From: Tubiluchus corallicola
Taxonomy: Eukaryota; Priapulida; Priapulimorpha; Priapulimorphida; Tubiluchidae
Assembly (NCBI GenBank): GCA_030141605.1
Contig: JAQGDQ010001074.1
Location: forward strand, 1-64,000
Direction of reading: 5' to 3'
Length of the DNA: 64,000 nt
Shown: positions 38,316 through 50,300 of the stretch, in pieces
Numbering within the stretch: position 1 is the stretch's first letter
How the letters are laid out: the number at the start of each line of letters is the position of its first letter
Translations under genes and position numbers: made by a program
The notes under the pieces: generated by a model
Told to the model about the DNA's origin: nothing
Seen by the model: only the letters and a program-made list of their open reading frames with translations
Database searches by the model: none

Positions 38316-41300
38316 ATGACAGGTCTGAACCAGTGGCTTTCTGTGACCGGATTACTATGTGTTTTGCTCAGGTATAGCAATTGGTTCTCTATTTAGTACA
38401 TAGCAAAGTAATATTCGGTATATGCAAAGTTATCATTTGATTATACTACAACTAATGATCACTTATAATTTATTAAATCTTGCATTTGTCGAACTACTGA
38501 ACGAAATACTGTGTTTTGTCAATCTGGTATAATTTTTAAAGGAGTGTATTGTCGTTAATTTTTAAAAAATATACAATCCCGAGACCACAGTATATAGAAC
38601 TGTAAAAGTTTTTTTCTGATTTATTTTAATTAAATAGCTTACAACATGTTGTGTTAACTTTTCATTGGCTAATAATAATTTTTGGGTTAATACTTTGCCT
38701 TTTGATTGTTTTAACTACGAGGTAACATTTCGAATAAGAGACAGGACAGACTGAGAGACAAACATAAAATATAAAGGCTTGGTATATCACGAACAATACA
38801 TTCTGTATAATAACATATTAGAAATTTTCGTACCTGAATTAAATCTAATTTTAATCGTACACTCCATGTACCTTGAAAATAATTATGTGAACATGGCAAG
38901 ATCCGTTTTTACTTCGGAAACCAATCGGTGTTAGTTTTTTCAGTGCGAGGGGTGGCGCTGCATTTATTTGCTTTTACGAAATAATGTTGGAATTTACTGT
39001 TAAAAATAATTTAAATTTGTGAACTGTGCATGCGTTTATGCAACAAAGATTATCGTTCTTTTTGTAATTATACGCGTAAAAGTGTTGAACTAAACGGCCT
39101 TTAAGTAACGGAAGTTTACACATACAATTATTGTTTTGGATTTCTAAATAAGACTAATATCATAATCGCTCAATATTACTGTTGTGATATTAATCACAGG
39201 CCTACTGATATTACAAAACAAGTAAAAATTCATCTAAAAACGACCTTGTATAAAAGCCTGGCTATATAAAAGCTATCTTTAATACTGCTTATAATGAAAA
39301 TGGCTTTTTAACAACATTCTGCCATCAATTTTAACAGTGCGCAAATTATAACAATAATAATAACAACAATAATAAAACAATGATTTGTCAATAACTCTTT
39401 TGTTGAACATAATTACTAATACCTACATAATAACTACAAGATCCCGAAAGCTTCTGAAAAAATTAAAAAAAATTGAGAGTTATGGGTATTTTTACTTCTT
39501 TTACGATTATGACCATCGCAAGTCTCAGAAGAGCACTATCTTATTTTCAAGCTGTAATAGATTTTCATCAAAGTTTCTCTGTTAACAAACTTAAGTAATT
39601 TATATGTGATTCCCAAAGTTTTGCTCAGTTTATGGTTTATTATGCTTATTTGATACTTCCAGTTTAGGTGCTCATCAAGAAATATTCCCAAATATTTGAC
39701 ATATGACTTTTTTTTCTACAATGACGTTATTAAGAATAATGGATGCATTTCTTGATGGTGTTCTCTTTTTCTTTTTTGGGAGCATAAAGTTTGATTTCTT
39801 AATATTCAACGAGAGCTTATTTACATTCAGCCATTCTGCTACTTTATGTAATTGACTATTCATAACACTTTCCAAATTAAAGTATCTATATTTGAATCAC
39901 TTAAAAAATGTTTAATCACTTAAAAAGATCACCTGCAAAGTCTGAAAATTAAATTTGGGTAATTTGAGCTCATAAATGTTCAAGCTAGAATGGGCGAAAA
40001 CCATAGTGTTATCTACAACTGCGACTTAAATATTTAATCTGGTATTCCTTCTTTATGTAACAAACTCTTTTTCTTTAGTATCATCAATGAGTTGAAATAA
40101 AGAAGAACTTATTGTATTCAGTAGTGCAGCGCTTTTGACGGATTTATATTTTTAATAAGTAGATGAACGTGTCAGTTATTAACTTTTAATCAACGTGTGT
40201 TTTATATAATTGGCATGATTTCAGGTGGTCGTTTGTGGAAGCTGCAAGGGGAAAAAGGTTTGGGCTTTCATATCAAAAAGAAGAAGATCCTAATCATATC
40301 TCAAGTGAGTAGGGTCATTTTAATTAATAGATTATACAGATTATGGCTATTATGGTATTTCTGTAAATAAAAGTATTTCTCATGTGTATAGTGTTGTCGT
40401 TGTCGTTGTTGTTATTGTATGCACTTTCATAGTGTTTTTTTTATTTTTACCAATATAAGAAAGAATAGAATGGAACTAAATTAACAATAATATCAAGTTC
40501 TTTAAAGGTTACAAAGATTAAATTAGAAGCAATACTAAACTCACTAAACTTAATACCAACTACTTAATTAATTTACGTGCAAAGACAGGAAGCAGCAGAT
40601 GAGGTTCTCGGATTTCACAGTACGCTGTTCATATCAGCATTTTCAGCATTCGGCGAGCCTAAATACTTGGCGCAATGCTTGATCTTGAGGTCAAGGAGTA
40701 GCGTCTCCGTATCCGTATCAGTATCATTAATAACCGTGAATTTGATTTTAGATTCATTTATCAACATTAAATACTCGTAACAAACGTTTAGTAAAATTTT
40801 GCACTTATCAACCAATTATGCTCTACTGGAGACAAGAATGACAGAGACGTACATCTCATGCTACTCCTTGATCCCCCTGATTAGTAAGTAATGACGGGTT
40901 AATAAACATCGTAAACAAACATTCAACTAGATTGAGCACCCTGACCATCTCCCATATCACAGGTACAGTGTTTCTCATGAATCACTGCGGGTGTTGAAAC
41001 ATACATAACTACCAGAGCACGAAGCATCATATCTCAACATCCAAGTCTGCACAGTTCGAAAAAAAGTTGACTGGTCGCAAGCGCAGCTAAAATCCACAAA
41101 AGTATCAACAGTTTTCTTTTTTGCATTTAGCGGCTTCAATGGGTAAGCGAAGACCGATAATTTACGATATTGTTGGGCTTCAGCTTGTTCATGGTCTGGA
41201 TGCCACCAAACACTTAAATGTTAATTTAGTATTCTGTCGTACGATTTATTCAATATGCTCGGTATACTGAGGTCTCTATGGTTACTATAGAGAAATTTGT

Positions 41301-44300
41301 AGCTTTTTATGGGGAGGTACTAGTCGGGACACTGTCCACGTAGCAGGACAGAAACCACTACATTATCTCATTACAAAGCTATTGAAAATTTCTCTGCACC
41401 TGTCCCTTTAAAGCACAAGTCCAGTTAATGAATTAGCTGCCTATTTATTACTTGTTGTCATTTAATTTTCCAGTTTCAGTATTTTTCGATCGTATGTTCA
41501 TCTATTTGGAAAATTTATCAGCTATTTCTTTGAACTGCAAAATTTCCTTCGTCCAGCTAACTTATTAAAAGTATTAACTTTTTACTTTTAGGATTTAACA
41601 CTATAACTAATATTCTCTAAAAAACTAAGTGGTTAGAATTGTTTGTATCTCATAGTTCTCCAATGATTCCCTTTTGACCTGCAGGAAACACTAACTCGGT
41701 GTGCTCTTGTACGCAATTATACATGTGTTTAGACGTTGAGTAGATTTACCAGTTGAGAAAAGAACAACTGCTTTGGAGAAATGTGGGTATACGATGGTAT
41801 CATTTACATTATTGACTTCAATCAATGCCGTCAAGGATAACAAATTTTAGTGGCTTTTTACGCTTATGCAATGTGATGATATCCTTTCTATGACAATTTA
41901 CTATAAACGCCAAATATTAGAAATTCTGAAAAAATATCTTAAACACTTTCGTATTTAAAACCGCACATGCCGCTTCAAAGTTTGTGTTTATGAAGGACAA
42001 TGCTTTAGACAAAAATTTCAACATGGGACGGTAAAGATTCTGACGCCTTTAAATAGTTCAGACGAGCAAATTTAAAAGAAAATTGTGTTTTTTCAAGTTG
42101 GAATTTGACTTAACATAATGAAAAATTCTCACTTTTCAATCACACAAGTAAAACGTAATCGTATATACTACAACGCAAAATAACTAGACAGATATCTTTT
42201 CTTGCATACATATCAAGGAAAGGGCGACTGAGCTAACGAAGACTGCACATCAGGCATAAATAGGACCTGATATACACAGGTTTCATTAGGAACAAGACCA
42301 TTATTTCCCAAAAGAGTGACAGTATGGTGGCCTGCCCTTCCCGAAGGAGAGTGCTCACTACAATACAAGAAAGTACGTAACCTGTTTCTAGGGAATGCAA
42401 AAACAACGAGCAATAGTGCAGAGCAATTTATTGCATCAAAGTGCTGGCCAAACAATGGCGAACCCATCACGCCCTCAAAATCTGGTGTGGAAGCCTCACG
42501 CGCCTCTTGAGGGGTATGATTGGAACAGTGACTCGAAGAACTCAAGATCATCCACGCTCTTGCAGAAGTCTCACAATCTTATCTATTGAAAGCTAATCAA
42601 TGGCGTGCTTTTTATCATCTTACGTCAGCTCTGTCTTTCAGGATAGTTCGAATGTGTTTGGCAGAGTTGAAGTCTGGTAAATTTCCAGACCATTTCCAAA
42701 ACCTCGATTGTCCCCACATTGCTTTCCGCGAAAATTTCGCAAAATTGTCGTGAAATGATCGCTATATATTCAACCGAATATCGCAGAAGTCGCCAAACAT
42801 GAGTAAACAAGTAGAGCGACATTCTGGCGATTTCCGCTTGAGAAAAAAGCGCTGAACTCACACAACGTTACGAAAATCGCGCGAAATTATATATACAGAC
42901 CGCAATCGCGGCAACTTTTGACGCCTGTTGAGTAGAAAATTTTTGGTCGTCGCAGAAGAGTCGCATCCCATGAAACCCTTGCTTTAATAAGATTGCAGGC
43001 GGTGCTAGACACACGATGCTTGAAAGCTAAATTTTGAGGCATGGCTCTCTTGATCAAGGCAATTTTATGTAAAATAGGCTACATAACAGACAATTTGTTC
43101 CATTGCTCTAATGTGCTAATGCAAACTGTACAGCACTTACTATTTGATTGTAACACATTAACACATTGTTGTTACTATTCGATTTTTAATTATAACAATA
43201 GACTTGGTTTCGTTTCGAATTTACAATCACGAGATATTAGTAAGACTCTATACTGGCAGAGACCCGAAATTACTTACTGCATTCTAAAACTTGTTCGTGA
43301 TGAATTCCTGTTAACATTCTGCAATCGCTACTAAATTTAGCCTAAAGTTGTAGCTTGCTGTGTAAATTACCCTGTAAACGAATTGTATTACTGTGGACTT
43401 TGACTATCTGCCATCTGCATCCTATATGACCAGTATTATTATTTTATAAGTTCCAATTTTGTATTTCAATTGTTGTACCGAGTAACTGCTTAATTATATC
43501 TTTGATGTTTAATTCCTGTAATTTTAAACAGTATTTTACATTTTAATTGTGTAAGTTTCCCAAGCAAACAGAGGGACTTTTATTGAATATATCTATTCTT
43601 ATCAATAAGCAGATTTAATAAAATAAGTAAAATCACTATTATTCAGCAATCCTTTGATATAATAGATCTCTACCGTTACTAGTTGCTTCTGTATCACCCT
43701 ATCGAAAGGTCATGCTCCACCCTACATTAAACTGTAAATTTTGTATCAAAAACTATGCGAACTGCGGTGCAACAGGACCTAATGTTTTTCACTTTTAGAT
43801 AAGTGTAAACAACTAGAGTGTACACAAACTTTAAGTGTAAACAACAAGAGTGTAAGCAACAAAAAAGCACGATCAAGGCCGGTGAGTTAGCTTCTAGTCT
43901 TATGGACAATAATACCACTAAATTTTGGAACAATGTAAAACGCCGTAATAATTCTAAAGTTCCACTGTCTCCCATAGTCGGTAATTGCGGACATGTGGGG
44001 TAGTTATTACCAATCCATTTTGAATACTGGGAATAATGACGACGATTGCAAAAATTAGACCTAAAAAAACCTAAATTACATAAATCAGCTGGCTCTGACG
44101 GCCTTGTGGGAAAGTACTTTTTATACTCATCACACTGTTTGCCTGTACGTATTACCTTTTCCTCGTGTATCACTCATGCTCACTTACCTCAGAGTTTAAT
44201 TCACAGTGTGGTCGTGCCCAGAGTTAAAGTAAAAACTGTAACCTGACAGATGTTAATAACAATCGCCCGATTGCTCTATAAACGGTTGCTAGTAAACTTC

Positions 44301-47300
44301 TAGAACACATTATTATTACTATGCGGTACGATAATTATCTAGTAACAACGTCTAACAACTTTAGTTACAAATCAAAACATGGCACTGAGATGTGCTATTT
44401 CACTCTAAATGAAATTGTTAACTTTTACTTAGAGAAAAATAGCTGTGCTCACACAGGTCTAAAAGCTTTCGATATGCTGTTACTGTATATTATTTCTAAA
44501 GTTGCTAGACACTCACTGTCCTCACATTATTGTAAGATTATTGTATATCTGGTACACTAGACGGCATATGTGCATAAGATGGGGTAAAGCTATATCTGCT
44601 AATTTTGCAATTTCTAACGGATTGAGACAAGGCAGTCTCTTGTTTCCAAAACTGTACAATACGTATATTTATGGTGCTAGCAATATTCTAGCGAACATCC
44701 ACCTAGGTTGCTATATTGGGAATAATTGCACAAATCACTTGATTTATACCGATGACGCTTCCTTAATTACTTCTACCATTACGGGTTTGCAACAGCTCAC
44801 TGATAAATACATGAATTACATAAATAAATTAGAAGTCACTTTTAAGATGAAGAAAACAAAATTTCTTTCTTTGAAACGTAATGGCTAATGTTCCCACTGA
44901 TTTAGATTTATTTTATTCATCCATTTAGAATTAATAATAATACATTATTATTAACTACAGACATAACACATAATACAAAGCACACACAGAACATAACGTA
45001 AACCAAATACAACAATGACAAAAAAGAGAGGGGGCTCCTATAACATGACCAAAAAGGGTAGACAAGTTTCTCATTACCAAAATCACATCAAGGCAACAGC
45101 CAATTGTTTAACTGTATACCAATCAAACCTAAATAAAAGACGGCGATTTTTAAAAACATTTTCAAAAGATTAAGGCTGCTTATTCTGTCAGAAATATTAA
45201 CTGGAGGGTTTTTGTTGTCTAATCACTAAATATGTGCTGCTAATGAAGAGAAACATCTAAGACATTTACTAATCAGTGATGGTAGAGACGATAAAGACAT
45301 GGCGAGCAACGTCAACTTTTTTTAATCAGAAGCAATAAGCTGATTCGTGACTGTAGCTAAATTGTCAAAAAAATCCTTATCAGTTATTGCACCTCTTTGT
45401 ACTGCTCAACTCTTTGGCGCAAGTATTGCATGTATAGTCTTAAAGATTTGAAAAAATGGTATAAGTAGGTTACTTAACCAACCATATGATTGCTTTGCAA
45501 GAAGTATGTATATAAAACTTGGTATACTATATAATGGCATATTATTACGTAATTAAACTCAAATGACATCAACACTACACACAAACAACAAAAATAGACA
45601 AGCAACTGCAAACCATAAATCTGCAACGGCACACACTTACAAAATTATCGCCAAAGGAAAAGGGTCATCAGGTGAGGCACCGGGAAATATTCAGATTTCG
45701 GTCCCTACTCACTATCTTCAAACTCTCCTGGTGGGGGCCCCGTTATATTGACAGCCCAACCTTATATGTTGAAGTTATAACTACAGACATAACACATAAT
45801 ACAAAGCACACACAGAACATAACGTAAACCAAATACAACAATGACAAAAAAGAGAGGGGGCTCCTATAACATGACCAAAAAGGGTAGACAAGTTTCTCAT
45901 TACCAAAATCACATCAAGGCAACAGCCAATTGTTTAACTGTATACCAATCAAACCTAAATAAAAGACGGCGATTTTTAAAAACATTTTCAAAAGATTAAG
46001 GCTGCTTATTCTGTCAGAAACAGAATTTAATTTCCAGCGATGCTCTTGTGTATTGCAAATTGCTTGTTTGTGTGTACCAATATATAGTGTTCTTTATATA
46101 GTATAGTAACAAGACAAAGTTACACTTGCAGTTTACACTTGCAATATAACAAAGTAATGGTTAAACGTATTAGTTGTAAATTTTATGTAATTAGTAATTG
46201 TGTTATTGTAATTTTTGTTCATGTAATATTATTCTGTTTCTTGTATTGTATGGTATACTAACTGTTGTTATATGAGCAATGCTTGAAATGAAAACTTTCC
46301 TTACTTAGTAAACTACCTATATATGTTTGAAACTGTATGTTTAGGAATAGGGCAAAGGTGGGTTCTTGCATTGCTAGCGCGTTACGAATGAAGTTGTTGC
46401 ATGACATTTGGCTATATACAAAATTACTTTTTTGTCGGGCATACTCCTATTGACTGTGAACACAACAACAAAGGACAGGTCTCGCATTGTAACTCGAACC
46501 AAACTGACTTCAGATCAAAGTTAATATTATTATAAATCACTCACAACTAGACAACAACATGATTATACTTTGCTTCTACATGCCTGAACTCCAAACAGAC
46601 GTCTAGCATTTTGTGAATTTTATGATAACGAAGTAGAATGCTAATTTTAATTTGATATCAGTTAGTGCGCCAAATCGAATTAATGGTATAGCATTAAATT
46701 TATGACAGTCCTTGCTGTCATAACAGTGTTACTGGGCCAATAATGTCGTTACCGTCATTACCGTGGTTACGTAAGTCCTCGGTCAAACTTCTGCGATAGC
46801 CTACAGTGACTCACAAACTAAATAATTACTTATTATTTAATTAAACCTATGGAGGCGTAAAAATGTATAGAATGAGATTATGAGATCATGTTGAGTTTAT
46901 TACCCCTTGTTGTCATAGCTCATTTTCGCAACATGGATTCGTCTTACCAGTTCACCTGGCAGGTAAACTAATCGTCAACAATTTAAATGAGAAATATTGC
47001 GCTGAATCTACAAATATAGGCTGAACACAAAAGCCTGCCAACAAACAGCAACAAATAGTGATAGAATTCAGATTTCAGAGGATTCTCAGAGTATTCAAAA
47101 TTACAAAATTGCAAGCTGAATACACAATTTGTTGTACGACGAATAAACTGAGCAACCTGAGGGCAATCAGATTTTCAAATAAACCTACAAGTGTTCTGCC
47201 ATTCAATCAATCAATTAGTCAAGAAGCCATTATCTACTCAATATCTATTAAAACAGGGGCCTCAGTACTTGCACCAAAACTGCTTATTCAACTGAACTTC

Positions 47301-50300
47301 AACTCTTCAGTTAGCCCAGATAGGTCATTTTAACCGATATCTCGATTTTTCAAAATGACAATAAAATTTCGCGTTAATAAATCAACAAAATCCTTGTGGC
47401 AGTTTTCACGATATAGTTACACATCTTTTATATTTTACAAACAAAGGATTTAAATTACTAAAATTTCTTTATCTCAACTGTTGTATATTAATGACCAACT
47501 TTGTACAAACTTATAACGGCAGTTATTAAAACAGGAACAGAGGACTATTATAACTGCTATGTTTTAGAATCAAGGAAATTAAATAATTTAAGGCGGTTGC
47601 GAAATTTTATAAATCAAATATTGTGTCATTTGTTCTGCACGCACTACACGTTCTACTTGCTCTACTACGTAATTAGCCGGGTAATCATTGCATTTTGTAA
47701 CAGTTGAACGTTGACCTGCAAACCATCACCACCATAGTCCTGACCGTCAAAATACGTGAAACATAATTCATAAAAATTTATGACTCAATTTGACAGACAA
47801 CTGTGACACCATAGTTATTTTCTGCAGGCGATTCATTGCCTTACATTATTTTATATTTATGAGTAACTTGGCGTACTTATGAAATAGCCCTTGGGTCCAA
47901 AACGAAAGAGAAGACTGAATATCTGAAATTTAATACTCGCTATATATCTGTAGGCTTATTTGCCCACATCAATCAATATCTTGCAAAACAAACAACTTTC
48001 AACAATTTCTAAATAACAACTATTATCGTAAGTCTTACAGTGCGATGCAGTACATTTTTTCATAAGCGATTTTTTTTTCAGATACAATTGTTTTTCATGA
48101 TGGCAAGAAAGTAAGACAGTATATGTAAATGATTTTTTTCAGATAGAATTGTTTTTCAAACTGGCAAGAAAAGTAAGACTTTATAAGCATTAAATTAGCA
48201 AATTCAATCTTTTCAACGAACTAAAGATTGTCTTGTTAAACTTTACAAACCTTGTATTAAGATTACCAAGTAATTTTTATGGAACGAAAAATTTTGAAAC
48301 AATTACAGTAGACATAAATGAGGGAATTGGTAGAGCGAGGAGCAGAATTGAGTAGTCAGTGTACACGCTTAGAAGTTGAAACTAAAATTACTCTGAGTTT
48401 GACCAGTAAACGGCTAAACAGCCGCCTGGTAAACTGCCTCTGGACGATTTCTTCTGCCAGAATCCACCATTTTAGCTGTTTATGTTGCTGAGACAGAATT
48501 TAGAATGTGGCTAGGGTACCCCTGCCAGTTTAGTGTCTCATCTTCGAACATTGCTCTTGTATTCTACATCAAATATAGGCCCTGACGTTGAGTGCTAATA
48601 CTGACTACTAGTCTGCAGAGTGCCAAACTGAATAAAAATCTACAGTTTGTATAATCAAGTCTACAGTTTCTATAATCAAAATCATTTTGTGCTAAGTCAT
48701 GTCACAGCGGGACACAGCATATTTGCTTACAAAAAGAAACACCCAATTACTACTACTTTGGAAAATTAAGCTGAATACCTTGATACCAATGCACACACAG
48801 AAACACAAGAATCTACGTTTTCTGTGATTGTGTGTGTTCTATGCTTTAGTGTTTAATCTAAAATGGAATTAAACAACAATTACACTTTAAACTTTGTTTC
48901 AGGTATACAGTGTTTCGCCGAATGTGATTACATGGTGATCTCTATAAAGTTTACTGAATATTTTCACGGAGTTGTGCGGACAGATAATGCGGGATACAGA
49001 AAAACTAAAGACCCCAGATGCAAGTTCTACGGCACAGGGCGCCATTTTCTCTACACAAAAGTGCCACTAAAAGCATGTGGTACTTTTAAACTCGTGGAGA
49101 GAACAATAGGGGTATGTTCTTTTGCTTTTTATGTTGTATTTTAAGCAGGTCTATACCTCGTACTTTTTTTACCTGTTAATAACGATATATTCTCATACAT
49201 TCTTTATTGTGATTATGATGCTAGATAGATAATATTTTAATATTAAATGCTCCAATTTCTTAATCAACGACTAATCGTTAAAATAGCTCGCCAATTGTCA
49301 GCGCGGGAGTTTAAACTTCAAATTTTATTCAGAATTACTGTTAACACAAGCTCTGAATACAGTAAGACAGCATATAAGTGCTACAAAATTCCAATACCGT
49401 TTTTAAGCTTATTTATGAGCTTTGTTTTCTTGTCCTTTAAGGTAGTGGAAATGCCGGAACTGCACAGTAATAACAATCATAATTATTCATAATCCGGTAA
49501 ATTAACGCTTATTTATTCCTATTATTTATATTGTCGACATTAGCGGAAGTCGGCGGCATTTTATAAAATACAACACAATGATTCTAATAAAATCGCAATT
49601 ATACAACAAATCAGTCCATTAAAATTTTATTGTTATCAAACGCATTCTTAGCCATTATCTTCTCTTTAGGTGTCAACGTTTAGGAGTCAGGTCGCATGAA
49701 TGGCGGCAGTTCAGCGATATGCTACTACGCTTAGATCTAATTTAGTTGAACTTGAAAATTATGTATACCCTTACGTATGTCTCGAAAATTTCATTTAATT
49801 TCATGCATTTTTTGTGTTTGTCTGTACCCAATATAAATGAGAAATATCTACTGAAATGATGTCTTTAACATTTTACTCTGTAGCACGAAAACAAAAATCA
49901 GAAAAGACAAATAACTGATTAATTTGTTTTGCAAATTTCCTCCCATGCATTCGACATCTGTCGTCTGTCGACATAATACAGAACCATACAGACATGTTTG
50001 ACAAGAATCAACATATTTTTGTTGGTTTTTGTTTGTTATTGTTGTTGTTCATGTTTTCCTATAGTTCGGGAGCGGACAGCCAGGAAACCAATAACTTTTT
50101 GTAGTCTATATATGCGACAAATGCAAATAATTGTAGTTATATAAATACAAATAAATAAATAAATATTCGCTTACGAAAAATGACAGGCTGTTGTTTCACT
50201 AGACCTTCAATGTTCTCACGAAGTGGCAGCTTGACTCAGTTGGTCCAAGGCGACTTAAATATCATTCCAAAAATGCTTAGTTAAGTGTGCATGCAGTCAT

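Noticed and set aside
42213-42551. 112-codon minus-strand ORF
   Set aside because: No domain, and overlapping open frames on the other strand. More likely the higher GC of an old repeat.
44952-46020. LTR retrotransposon
   Set aside because: The direct repeats lack TG..CA ends and the 583 bp between has no gag or pol content.
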